A stretch of 64,000 bases of DNA, from positions 62,001-126,000 of the forward strand of contig CAXKVR010000046.1 in NCBI GenBank assembly GCA_964058845.1, read 5' to 3'. A program made the position numbers and the translations under genes. Below the pieces are notes generated by a model. It made no database searches. It was not told where the DNA came from and saw nothing but the letters and a program-made list of their open reading frames with translations. Below are positions 1 to 11,047 of this stretch, in pieces. How positions within the stretch are numbered: position 1 is the first letter of the stretch; the number at the start of each line of letters is the position of its first letter. The DNA is from Carex sylvatica (taxonomy: Eukaryota; Streptophyta; Magnoliopsida; Poales; Cyperaceae).

Positions 1-873
1 ATAAGGTTAATTAGTGAAATATAAAAAGGAAAAGAAATTGAACGAATAGAAGAGGTAATTTTAGATACTAGATTCCAAATAAGATGCTATATATAATTGT
101 TTTTTCCACTTGTCTCATATAATGATATAACGCATGGCCACACTAAAGACAAAAACTGAAAATCAAGTTTTGATGGTGGTGGAAAATTTGTGGATGGAAT
201 TTGAAGCGTGGTGAAGATGCAAAATCTTCCCGGATCTCATCTCCACGAATCATTGCTAACTTCCCTTCTTTTTTCACCTTTCCTTTTATAGTTAATTAAT
301 TGATTCTGGACAACTCTGGTAGTTCCACTTTTTCCCTTATCCAAAAAACCCTATGATGCAAATTATAACCTCTGTCCTGTCCTGTCCTGTGGTGTCACTT
401 TTTACTGTAATCCTAGCCATGTTACTGTTACCAAACGATCGATATTTGCTTTCTTTATATCCACTTTTTTTTTTTTAAAGGATAAAGATTCCAGACTCTT
501 TTTTTTATCAATATTACAAATTAATTATAAGCTGATGTGACATTTTGGCAAAACATAATTTTCAGATTTTTGTGCTGCATCAAAATTAATTACTACAAAA
601 GATTTTCAGTACGATGCAACGTTTGTGTTGCATCAGAATTTATGGTGTACTATTAATGTACAGTTTCAAAAATATACGTCGTCATAATTTGGAGAAAATC
701 ACACATCTCATGATTGAATTATATAATAATATAATATAATATAATAACAAAAAATAATAATGAAGTAAAATATGTAAAGGACTAATTTTTTTTATTCAAA
801 AAAGTATTAACTTGCTTCCTTCAGACCTTCACAATCACACTACATAACATGCACCTAGCAATAAGCAATATTG
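1..873. other. AT-rich intergenic sequence
   Basis: No gene is supported here. The stretch is AT-rich with homopolymer runs and a short tandem of TCCTG near 375-391. No ORF of note, RNA gene or transposon end was recognised before the Harbinger terminus near 874. Confidence 0.6.
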
Positions 874-1473
874 TAATGTTTGGTTGTAGAGTACCTTTAA
901 TCCGGAGTAAATTACTTACTCCAAGTTAAGATAAAGTAAATTAATTATGTTTGATTAAGTCATGGATTAAGTTACTCTTGTTTAGTTGGAGGATGTTATT
1001 TAAGTCATGGCTTAAATTTTTATTTGAACTTTATTTTTAATTAAATAACTTATAAAATGAACTTCACTGCATCTAAATATCTATAAAGTTTGGGATATAA
1101 AATAAACTTCGTTTTTAATTAGATAAATTTTGTATCTCAAACTTTGGACAGATTATGGGATATAAAATAAATTTTCAGGATTTATGTTCCGATGTTCCAA
1201 TGAAGTGTATAAATTTTACTTTATGGACAATTTTGGGATATAAAATAAAGTTTATCAAAAATAATATTACATAAATAAAACCAACTAAAAGCACAATAGA
1301 TTTCTTGAAACATAGTTCAACAGAAATCTAAATCAAACATGTCATACATTTAGTCAAATTACATAAATTAAAGTACACACTACAAAATATGAAGTATCAT
1401 TAAAGTACCATTACATATTTAAAATAACATTACATAAATAAAACATCAAAAGCACAACAGATTTCTTGAAACT

Positions 1474-2743
1474 CTAGTTCCTAAGACTCCGTTGTCTCCA
1501 CAAAGCATTCTTAATATTGTTTCGGATAATATCTCCTGCAGTCATCTCAGTATCAGTAGGCAACTCCTCTAGATCTATTGAATTTGCATTGTCATGCATG
1601 AATTCCATATTGGCTACGGTATCCAAAAAAAAATCCGGCGAATTTTGCATTTTTATGAAATTATGTATTATGCAGCAAGCCAAAACAACCAAGGTTTGTT
1701 TCCTATACTTGTAGCGTGGCATCAATTGGAGAACTTTGAAATGCATTTTTAGAACTCCAAAAGTTCTCTCGATCACATTTCGAAGTTGGGCATAACGGTG
1801 ATTATACAAATCTTCCAGAACCACGTAACGAGATGATCTAGGTTGACGGTTGAATTGCGCAAGATGATATTGGTAATTTCGGTATGGACATATAAACTTG
1901 GGTGTGTTTGCATAACCTAAGTCAGAAAGATAGTACCTGCCATAGGGACGCCATAGGGACGGTAAAACCACCATCCTCCGTAGCCCAACGCAAAACTCTC
2001 ATATCTGAAGCAGACGCTTCCCATCCAACAGTAACATGTACAAAAAGCATATCAAATGAGCATGCTGCAATAACATTCTGAGATAAAGTTCCTTTCCTGT
2101 TACGAAATCGTTCCCTATGTTTCTTTTTCACCACAGCCGGGATATGTGTTCCATCAATTGCACCCAAGGCATCCTATAATTAATAATGAGTTTATTTATG
2201 ATAAATTAAAAAATGTTGTTCGTAGAATAAACAATTGGTTTCAAGTAGTACCTTGAATAAATAATTCCTGCTATTTGGTCCAACAGAGTTATGCACACCG
2301 GCACCTGAATCAGGTAGTCTTATGTATTCAGCATGCAATTTAAGTACAACCTTCAAAACATCCTTGAAAATTCTGTAGATAGACTCAGTAGAGTGTTGAA
2401 ACATTTCAGCTAATGCACGCATACAGTATCCATGGCCGATGCATGACAGGAAAATTGCTAACTGTTCTTGCACGGTTGTCCTGCTTGTATTGAGATTGAT
2501 GGAAATTTTTTGACATAGCACGTGAAAATTGTTGATCGACAATCTAAAATTATTATAACACCGAACTGGATGGCCGATTAAAATATCATTCACGGCCTTC
2601 AAACCCGTGTATTCCATGTCATGTTGTAGTCTCTTGGTATGCAGTGACACACCGGTATCTTCAAGATATTCTTCAATAAGTGTATCAACAGCATTTGAAA
2701 ACCACTCCATATCTTCCACAATCCAATCGATGACATACTCCAT
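1474..2743 (-). pseudogene. HARBI1-like (PIF/Harbinger) transposase, frameshifted
   Basis: Two exons are visible. Exon 1 is about 2743-2252 (helix-turn-helix-like N-terminal half). A 78-base intron follows, with donor AAG|GTACTA and acceptor TTATAG|GATGCC, then exon 2 from 2173. The catalytic first Asp is in GAIDGTHIP, the second in SDLGYAN, and the Glu in VIERTFG, giving a DDE_Tnp_4 nuclease that would cut and join DNA at the terminal inverted repeats. The reading frame changes near 1940-1970, exactly where an 11-base unit (GCCATAGGGAC on the + strand) is duplicated in tandem, so the first Asp and the D/E pair are now in different frames. Domain assignment is firm from the motifs; inactivity is inferred from the frame break. 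Confidence 0.85.
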
Positions 2744-3238
2744 AACTCAAAATCTAAGTACAAATAAAAAAAGCATGTCAGCAAATAATTATTTTAAGCT
2801 TTTTTCATAATTAAAAATCTTGGTACCTTCTCTGATTCTCCAACATATCAGGTTTAACAAAAAACTATTTACAATCATGAAAATAAATGCTCAATACATT
2901 TGAGCCAAAGAAATAATAATAAAAAAAAAAACTGAAGCGTACCAGCAAAATTCAATGCCAGCAAAAAATAGTACAAAAAACAGAAAAGAAGAAAAACCAG
3001 TACAAGCAAGCAGTAAATCAGTAAAACCAGTAACTATGAACCGACTTCATTGTCTCAATTGCAAAAACTTAGATAATTAATACTAACAGTGTTAGACATA
3101 ATTCATAAATCTAAACATAATCCTAAACAAAATGCTAAACATAATACTAAACATAATCCTAAACATAATCCTAAACATAATGCATAATAGTCAAAATAGA
3201 CTGAAATTGAGCACAGCTCCATAACTCAAGGGGTAGTT

Positions 3239-3619
3239 TCAGTTTCCTTGACGGCGATATGCAATGGTAGCATTTACCCACTCCATAAGTTCAACACCCT
3301 CCATTGCCATGAACACCTCTTTACTAACTTCATCCCTAAGTATTTCTTGCAGCCTTATTAAATCTTGAACAGCCATGTTGGTCTCTCTTTTTATATAGAG
3401 AAGCTTATTAGCAATTTTTTTGCTCTTGTTCGTGACATTATCTAATTGATCACGTCTTTCCTTAGACTCCTCAACAATTTTATCAACACCTGTATTAAAT
3501 TGTTTGTTTTTTGAAAGTCCCTTTGATTTTTTTAATCTGAGATGACTCGCTACAACCCGTTCCAGTTCAGTTAAGTGATGGAGAAGTTCTTTTAAAGAAA
3601 AAGGTAAATTTGGTTTCAA
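3239..3619 (-). CDS. Coiled-coil ORF inside the Harbinger element
   Basis: A 126-codon ORF upstream of the transposase on the same strand. It is rich in Lys, Glu and Leu, and heptad-like spacing over residues 45-105 suggests a coiled coil. PIF/Harbinger elements normally carry a second gene for a Myb/SANT-like DNA-binding partner with a helical C-terminal tail. The position and helical character fit such a tail, but I see no Myb/SANT tryptophan pattern, so the DNA-binding half is either lost or in a separate exon. Function is not established; the flanking sequence is AT-rich and gives no further clue. Confidence 0.4.
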   Translation of the reverse strand: MKPNLPFSLKELLHHLTELERVVASHLRLKKSKGLSKNKQFNTGVDKIVEESKERRDQLDNVTNKSKKIANKLLYIKRETNMAVQDLIRLQEILRDEVSKEVFMAMEGVELMEWVNATIAYRRQGN

Positions 3620-4701
3620 TTAATTCAAGTTTATCAGGAGTTCTTTTAAAGAAAAATAACAAGAAAGGTGATGGAGAAGCATCGCAGCTTCGGAATCGAT
3701 CCCTGAATTGGAGCGTGGAACAAACCATGCCTAATTTTATTGAAGTTCAAATTTGTTCACAAAGTGGATAAAAAAAAGATACATATCTCACTTGAATTAA
3801 TTGAAATCATCAAGGCTACATATCTTAATTGAATAAATAAAATAATCAATCTTGATTAATATGTGAAGTTAAATAAACAGTAGACAATGCTTAATTGCAA
3901 AATTAAAAGTTAAATATTTTAAGTTAAACAAACAACAAACAATCTAGAATATAGACCATCATGTGTAATCACAGATCAAGAAACAAAAATACAATTCAAA
4001 CTTACTTTAATGTAATCGTTTAAACAAGATTTTTAACTTGAGCCTAATTTAACACAACTAATATTGAAATCGTTCATGGTCTATATTTGAAAGATGTTCA
4101 TCTCAGGTTAATTCAAACTTTGATTTCATGAAATCTCAGTACTTTCATTTGACGGGCAAAAAAATTGAGAGGGAGTCGGACTCAATTTCCACAGTAAACT
4201 ATTTGAGATATGAAAGAACTAAGAAAAACCTGAAGAGATGGTGAGTGGAAGGGCTCTTGTGCGGAGAGAGGCGAGACGAGATGGCTCTTGCACGGAGGAG
4301 AGGCGAGACGAGACTTGGCTTGACGAAGAAAGCTGTGATGATTTCGTAGTGAGGGAGGCACAAATGGCGATGACAAAAAACCTAATCGACCTAATGAAGA
4401 GAGAGAAAATAAAAAATAGAAGTAGTGTATGACAATGAGTTCTACAACGTGGAGTAAGCTAAACCACCTAGAAATATGATTTAAGTTACTCCAGATTAAT
4501 TCAAACCTTACTCCCACTTACTCCATCAATTTTCCTTCTTATTTGGTGGATTAAGTGTAGAGTAAAGAATTTAATCCATCCCTTACTCCACAACTAAACA
4601 TGACTTATATTCCACAGCTAGCGTAATTAATTTTCTGACATTAAACCAAACATAAAGGGAAAATAAATTACAAATTATAATTAGCCCCCGCCAGGCGCCA
4701 T

Positions 4702-6096
4702 CTATTTCTTATTCCTCGCCACAAGCGCTCGCAGATTCCTCTCCGACGACCCGCCTTCTGCCACCGCCACTTGAGCTCTCTCCTTCCAAAACTCTGCCAT
4801 CTCTCTAATCTTCTCTCCCATCACCGCCTCTAAACACCTCTTCAACTCCTCCCCATTCATCACCCCGTCTTCTCTCACCTCAGCTCTCACTCCAATCCCC
4901 CATTCTTCCATCAACCTCGCATTTGTCCCTTGATCGGTCCATTGTGGCACTCCTACTGCTGGTACGCCACATGCTAGGGTTTCCAGCGTTGAATTCCATC
5001 CGCAGTGCGTCACGAAACAACCAACTGAAGGATGCCGCAACACTTCAAGTTGATTGCACCACTCCACCACCAATCCATCTGTCTCCGATACCAATTCTTC
5101 CAGCTTGCTACCGATTTCTTCTCGGTTATCTTTTCTTACCACCCAAAGAAATGGCCGCTTTGTCTCTTTTAAAGCATGTGAGATTTCCTCCATTTGGCGC
5201 TTATTCATTACAGACATGCTGCCGAAGGAGATGTAGATGACAGATTTCTCGGGTTTTGTATCGACCCATTTCAGGTAAGTGTCATCGTCTGTATTGAATA
5301 AATCTTTCGATTTCTTACCGGCTCCTTCTTTAGAAGAGAGCACCGGTCCGATCCCCATCAGGTCGACCTCTTTCTCCACCGATTTGATTGCATCGGCTTC
5401 TAGTTCATCAAATGAGTTAACCCATACTTTTGGCTTCTCGCCAGCAACTAATCCTCTCTCAAGAGTTGCAAATGTATCACTAAAATAATTAAGTATTACA
5501 TAGTAAGGATCGTCTTTGTTGGTAATGGTAAGGAAGGATGGTAAATCTCTGATTTTAAGAGGTGGCAAACATGGTAATTTCACCATTGCCGTAGGATCAT
5601 TTGCTTGACAAGTAATTGTATCCTTGTAGCCATGAAAATAGTGGTAGTATATGGCCAGAACCGTAGCTGGCTGGATCCAGTAGAGCGCGCAAGGGATACC
5701 ATGATTCCTCGCTACATCAGCGACCCACGACATGAGAAGTGTATAAATGATACATGTGACAGGTCGACCATCATTTGCTAGCCGATTGATCACACTCGTA
5801 AGAGTCCTCGATCCGACAACCTTCGACTCGGTCATGAACTGGTTGTGATCATGCACATCTTTCTTAAACCCTTCGTCATACCCGTCTGAGTAGGGGAGGT
5901 AATAAATGAGACCGTCGTGGTCTTCATCAAGCGAGGTGAACATTTTTCGATGGCCTGAGATGGCGGTGGAAAGTGTGACACGCGCCCCGGTAGAATTCAC
6001 GAGTTTTCTAGCTAGGTGACGGGACGGGTTTATGTGGCCCTGTGCCGGGTATGTTACGATCAGGAAATGCTGCTGGTTTTGAAGCTGTGGTTCCAT
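4702..6096 (-). CDS. UDP-glycosyltransferase, UGT75-like (intronless)
   Basis: A 464-residue family-1 glycosyltransferase that would move a sugar, probably glucose, from the UDP-sugar to a small-molecule acceptor in the cytosol. The N-terminal acceptor half has YPAQGHINPS with the catalytic His at residue 21. The 44-residue PSPG donor box spans residues 346-389, from WCNQ through HCGWNS to WTDQ; the final Gln usually favours UDP-glucose. The Asp that pairs with the His in many plant UGTs is Thr here (IIYTLLMSW), which as I recall is normal for UGT75. The length is typical and there is no intron. UGT75 members act on flavonoid/anthocyanin 5-OH groups or on carboxyl groups (crocetin, auxin-like acids), so the substrate cannot be read from sequence. 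A similar gene lies divergently at 19767. The start is the first Met of the ORF, followed by the conserved hydrophobic strand. Confidence 0.93.
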   Translation of the reverse strand: MEPQLQNQQHFLIVTYPAQGHINPSRHLARKLVNSTGARVTLSTAISGHRKMFTSLDEDHDGLIYYLPYSDGYDEGFKKDVHDHNQFMTESKVVGSRTLTSVINRLANDGRPVTCIIYTLLMSWVADVARNHGIPCALYWIQPATVLAIYYHYFHGYKDTITCQANDPTAMVKLPCLPPLKIRDLPSFLTITNKDDPYYVILNYFSDTFATLERGLVAGEKPKVWVNSFDELEADAIKSVEKEVDLMGIGPVLSSKEGAGKKSKDLFNTDDDTYLKWVDTKPEKSVIYISFGSMSVMNKRQMEEISHALKETKRPFLWVVRKDNREEIGSKLEELVSETDGLVVEWCNQLEVLRHPSVGCFVTHCGWNSTLETLACGVPAVGVPQWTDQGTNARLMEEWGIGVRAEVREDGVMNGEELKRCLEAVMGEKIREMAEFWKERAQVAVAEGGSSERNLRALVARNKK

Positions 6097-6253
6097 GGAT
6101 ATAGTAAACTTGGTTTGTTAAAATTGAACAACAAGCTAGTTAATTTATATGTATGTCTTGAATATATGAAGAGTTGAACGGTGAAACACTGAAACCTTTG
6201 GAGGAATTAAAGTGTCTCTTGTTGTAGCAATAATTGAGTGGGATTGAGAGTGG

Positions 6254-6260
6254 ATTTATA
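6254..6260 (-). promoter_or_regulatory. TATA box of the first UGT gene
   Basis: The minus strand reads CCTATAAATCC about 160 bases upstream of the ATG at 6096, a good plant TATA box at a plausible distance with a short 5' UTR between. No other element was assigned in the leader. Confidence 0.6.
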
Positions 6261-6474
6261 GGTGGAGCTAGCGAGCGAGGGAGAGGTGGCTAAGGCTACG
6301 GCACAAACATTTTTTTGTCTTCAGCTTAGCTTAGGTGGATAATTAATTCAACAAGGATGCACTTGGCGCACGGTTGTATTGTTTGCTTGCTGTTTTTAAT
6401 TGTAGGGATTTTGTATTACATGACTTAAATTTTAGAAAATTGTTACTTAATTAGAAGGTTAAAATTGTTTACCT

Positions 6475-6975
6475 ACACCCTGTTTGGATGGAGAGTAGAG
6501 GAAGGAAGGGGAGGTAAAGAATAGATGGGAATGGAATGGAATGGAATAGAAAGGAAGATTAACATATTTAACCTCTTTATGTTTGGATAATTAATGAGAA
6601 AAAATAAATTTAACTTTTTTTTCGTCTCATTTCTTGTTTGGTTAATTAAAAGTTAGAAGGTTAATGAGAAATTTGATGACTGTTGTAGGTTTGTCATAAA
6701 AAACTTGTATGAGAATTATATTAGTAAGATATAGAATTGGACATTTGTGTTATTTTTTTTTAAATATATGCAATAATTTTTTTTTTCATCCGTTACACCT
6801 CAAATTAGGAGAGAAACTGATTCTATTAATTACAATAATATAAGATTAAACCTTTCACCTCTTGTACTCTTCACCTCCGATATAATTTTGTCAATCAAAC
6901 ACGATTCGACGGAAAGTTTTTTTTTTTTTTTGCCATTCCCTCCCTTCCTCTACTCTTCATCCAAACAAGGTGTTA
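6475..6975. mobile_element. Fold-back MITE, Tourist/Harbinger-like ends
   Basis: The ends are inverted repeats: the left reads ACACCCTGTTTGGATG then GAGAGTAGAGGAAGG, and the complement of the right reads ACACCTTGTTTGGATG then AAGAGTAGAGGAAGG. The interior is non-coding and AT-rich. The TGTTTGG terminus is like Tourist/Harbinger MITEs. A clean 3-bp target duplication is not seen, so superfamily assignment is tentative. It sits 380 bases upstream of the first UGT ATG. Confidence 0.7.
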
Positions 6976-6984
6976 ATGTATTAA

Positions 6985-7180
6985 GCTCATTGGTGAACTC
7001 AAGTCTAAAGCCCATAAAATCAGCTTTAAATGACGAATCCGAACTGTTGAAATCCGTCTACCTTACGAGTGATGCGTCTACGTGTGAAAGTTTTAAACAT
7101 TCGAATTAATTTAATATAAAGTCAAGCGGTAAAAAAACATTCAAAAAATGAATGCATTAAAATTAATTTATTAACCTTCT
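6985..7180. repeat. Diverged half of the MITE seen at 15317
   Basis: The order of blocks (GAATCC.AAC.GTTGAAATCC, then GAGTGATG, then GTCAAG.GGTAAAAAAA) matches the left arm of the fold-back element at 15317-15746, with many substitutions. Only one arm is recognisable, so it is an old truncated copy. Confidence 0.55.
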
Positions 7181-7880
7181 AATTTTGAACATTCAAAAAA
7201 TAATACAATTTAAGTCATATTACAGGGATTTTGTTGATCGTCTTAGATTTTACTAAAATTGTGGAAATTATAGTAACGAAATAATATTGGCCCGCAATAA
7301 ATTATGTATGAACATTAATCTAGTTACGAAACAAGAATAAGCAAATAGATTCTGATTTGTTTTATTGGATTGCAAAAAGAAATTTTGGAGTAGAGGAAAA
7401 ATCCATGATGTTGAAAGAGTAACAGTGATAATTAATTATATGATATTTATAATTTGATGGAGTGATTTTTAAAATGATACTATAATACAATAGAATGCTT
7501 TCATTCAAGAAATTACAATGTAAAAAAATATTAAATTTTAATTCAAAATTATAATTGAATCTAATTAAAGGTAGTGGAAGAGTTGGAAACTATCACTTAA
7601 TTAGAAAAAAAATATATTTCTTTTTATATTTCACGTAACTGACTGGCCAAAAGAAATTTTCAATTTTTTTTTATACATAGATTAAAATTTTCAATTTTTT
7701 TCTTGTTGATAGTCGCTACTAAGTTTTTAAAAAAAATTCAAATTTTGTTAGAAAAGTTATATCTTTACTGGAGTTTTCCAAGACATTTTATGGTTTTTCT
7801 ACTGCAATCTTAGCAACATTTAGTACGGTTATGCTCCAAGTGCAGTTCAATTTAAGGGCCTGTTTTAGCATAAAAGGTTC
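7181..7880. other. AT-rich intergenic sequence
   Basis: No gene or clear repeat boundary is visible. Homopolymer runs and simple AT-rich sequence dominate. Confidence 0.5.
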
Positions 7881-7881
7881 A

Positions 7882-8288
7882 AACTTTTACTGCCGAAATT
7901 TTTAAAATACCATAATAAAAAAAAAAATTAAATAATCACTGATTCTGAAATTTTTTTATTTTGACACGGCCGTATTCCAATGCTACAGACTCTTTTTTTA
8001 GAGACCACATTCTTTAGCTGGTCCCAAAAAAGAAACCTCAGCCTCTAGTAGCGATTTCTTTTTTTTTTCTAATCAAACTTTTGACCGTAGAAGAAGGATA
8101 AAAGAAAAAAGAAAAAAATAATGGGGGCCGCTACTAGGGGCTGAGCCTCCTTTTTGGAGCCGCAGCTACGGGATGCGGCCGTAGCATGGGGATGCAATCA
8201 GGATATTTTTAAAATTTTCAGTAAAAGATGATTATTTGGTTTTTTTTTAGGTATGATTTTTTTAAAAATTTCAGGTTTTACTGTTTAT
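7882..8288. mobile_element. Fold-back element with MULE-like inverted ends
   Basis: About 80-100 bases at each end are imperfect inverted copies: left CCGAAATTTTTAAAATACC, and the complement of the right CTGAAATTTTTAAAAAAATC, each followed by a run of A and AAATAATCA. The core is GC-rich (GGGGGCCGCTACTAGGGG). The end sequence resembles the terminus of the coding MULE at 29551 (ACCGAAATTTTTAAATATAC), so this may be a non-autonomous relative. No coding potential. Confidence 0.6.
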
Positions 8289-10326
8289 TTTATTTAAAAT
8301 TTATTTTTTGTAAAGCAGACACTGAGTAGTACATGTGTGCTATGGTCTGTACGCAGTGCTGCCTGGTGGGGCCAATTTAGCCCAGCTATGGCAACGGACT
8401 ACACTGGACCTGGTCTATGGAGGAATGACTAAAAAAATATTTTTATTGCTGACGTTTGTAGTGACGCATTTTAGAATGCATCACCGTATATATATATATA
8501 TAATCTAAAGTCTATACTCAATCAATGTTATGATAGTTGATAGATGAGAGAGTCTGTTTCATTTTGATTTGAAGCTCAGCCAGACAACATGCATTATATT
8601 GATGCATGCATGCCCCCAATTTTCTAGCAGGATAACAATTTTAAATTGAGAATCCTCACCAATTCTCCAGATATATAATTGACAAGTCAGCTTTGTTTTA
8701 AGACGCTACAATGAATAAATAATTCAACTAAACAAATTAAATTTAATGTCACCCTTGCAAAACAAGTTACGGAAACACAAACATGGAATTCTGTCAACAA
8801 TGAGGGGCTACGTTCAAATTAAATCTTTATTTCATTTAACAGATCAGATGCAAGGGTAGGTATGATGGTCGATGGAACCGAATCTCACATCTGGGTCCAT
8901 CAGTTAATTCATTTATGATTTGAATTAATGGTTATGATTCAAGTATATATTGGTTGTGTCTTCTCAAAAGCATTCTCTTCATATATAAATCATGAAGATT
9001 TGGGGTATGTTTAATTACTTGAGCTTAATTAGACGTCATACATTTTGGCTTAATTAATTACATAAAAAATTGATGGAACAATGAATACTTAATTATTTGA
9101 TAAGTCAACAATCAACATCTGCACCCCATGGCCATGACCATGGGGCATGGGTGACGTCTACACTCTGTAAATGTAAATCTAAATCTGATTAAAAAATTAA
9201 TGAGGTCCCTTGTCGAACTCGCTAGCTCTAGCTAGGATCGATGTTTAAGATTAAGTCTCGCACGAATCTTAACAACATTTAACGTCCCGCAGTACGTGTA
9301 TATATTGAAACGTACCTACTTTTCCATCGCGGAAAATTAAGATGAGAATTCTGCAGAATGCAGCACACAGAAAAGAATATATAATCCTGGTCCTGGTTTA
9401 TCGCGTGACGTATCATGGATTGACAGGTGACACGTGTTTATGTTTTACAGTTTTAGGGAAATTATAGAGCGTTGTCTTGTCTTGTGTGTTTGTACCTATG
9501 TATTTGGTATGGTATGGCATTGTTTTGTTGAATTATTTCCATCTTGACTTGGTAGGCATGGGATTAATTGCACTGCGTCATGCCTGACTTAATTCAAACA
9601 GAGACAAAAGTTTAGAGAACCAACTTTATTTGCTATTTTCTTGTTTTCCTGGTAAAAATCTTGAATTCGCCTCGCCGCTAATTTTATATAGCTGGATTTA
9701 TGCATTTTTTAGAATTTTAATGGTATGGCTTGGTGCCATTCACAAAATTAATGTTGTTTATTGGAGCTTTATTCTCATGATAAACGTTTGTGTACCGTTC
9801 AATATTTGATTGAATGCTCTTCACAAAAAAAAAAAAAAAAAAAAAAATCATAAACACATCACTTTTTGGGCCGAGATTGTGATTGTGGTCCGTCCTTCGA
9901 TTGTAAACATGGATCCATATGCACCGTTTCAATATCCTAAAACGGATCTAGTCTAGTAAACATGGATACTAATTAAAACGGATATGCCAATATACAGCAG
10001 CCGAACAGTGACAGATGACAGTTGCAACAGAAAGGAAAGGAGACGCTGAGGGGTTTTGACTTTTGAGGCGGAGCTACAGTACATAATGTCGTTGCCTCAC
10101 CTGTGACGTCTTCTTGTTATTTAAAGCCCATCAAAATCAAAACTCTCAAAAATCAAATCTGACTTGATAACTCCAGACCCCAGTAACAAAAACTTTTAAA
10201 AAATATATCCGTTTATAATCTCCTTTAACATCTCAATTATTTCTGAATTTGTTTTAATATCAAATGTTAATAGTAAAATTTACATTTTCTTAAAAAAAAA
10301 ATTAATTAAATTGTGTATATATTATT
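8289..10326. other. Intergenic sequence, no gene seen
   Basis: About 2 kb without a supportable gene. It contains a (TA)n stretch near 8480-8500, a short palindrome around CCCATGGCCATGACC near 9125, and a run of about 25 A at 9823-9847. Short ORFs here look random. Confidence 0.5.
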
Positions 10327-10850
10327 GAGTGAGATTTTGGTATGAATTGGTCCATACTATAGATTAATATCTCTGTTTTCAAAATCTAAACACTCAACTT
10401 GAACCATTCAATATGATCTCAATACGAAAATATACTTGTTAACCAAAATTTACATTTTCATACAAATTTTTTATTACTTTTTTAGATAGGTAAAAAAATT
10501 ATAAGTGCATTTTCATGAAGATCATGTTTAACGGTTCATATCAACTCTTTTGAATTTTGTAAATTAAGGTATTGATTTAAAGTACGTACAGATCAATATG
10601 CGCTACTCATAGTACCATAACCTCACTCTATTAATATTATAATATTATAAAATAAGTGAGGCTATGGTATTATGCATAACGCAAATAATTGATTTATACT
10701 ATGGATCAATATCTTTATTTTCAAAATTCAAACAGTCAATATGAACCGTTTAATATGATTTTTATATTAAAATATACTTGTCAATTAAATTTTACATTTG
10801 TAACTTTTTACTATATTTTTACATAGGTAAAAAATCACTTGATTAAAAAA
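10327..10850. mobile_element. MITE plus a second partial copy in a TA-rich junction
   Basis: 10327-10635 is a fold-back element: its left end GAGTGAGATTTTGGTATGA is inverted at the right as GAGTGAGGTTATGGTACTA in complement. Immediately after a TTAATATTATAATATTA spacer, a second copy of one arm begins (AGTGAGGCTATGGTATTA) and runs to about 10850. Both contain the TTGAACC.TT.AATATGAT core related to the elements at 12676, 14878 and 15760. Non-coding. Confidence 0.65.
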
Positions 10851-11047
10851 ATTTAGACTAATTCGAAAGTAGTGATTTTCAAACTACTTGGAGTTTCCAA
10901 GTTCGAATCCGGTTTTTGAATAAATTTTTGAATGGAGCTAGATCTTGGTGTAATTAATGCATATATATATGACTCAGCGTTCAAGATTGGTAACGCGGAC
11001 ATTTTTAAAAATACTCAAAAATAAAAATAAATTATTAAGAATAATCA

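Larger units (their letters stand above)
874..4606 (-). mobile_element. Decayed PIF/Harbinger DNA transposon
   Basis: The two ends are inverted copies of each other. The left end at about 874 reads GTAATGTTTGGTTGTAGAG and the complement of the right end at about 4606 reads GTCATGTTTAGTTGTGGAG; both continue into sequence rich in TTACTCC. Between them lie a DDE_Tnp_4 (HARBI1-like) transposase on the minus strand and a coiled-coil ORF, the usual two-protein layout of PIF/Harbinger elements. The 3-bp target duplication expected for the superfamily is not clean, so ends are good to a few bases. The right end stops about 95 bp short of the stop codon of the neighbouring UGT gene. The transposase is frameshifted, so the copy is probably not autonomous. 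Confidence 0.85.

Noticed and set aside
4182..4517. 111-codon minus-strand ORF at the Harbinger right end
   Set aside because: Low-complexity composition with no domain; probably the element's non-coding end.
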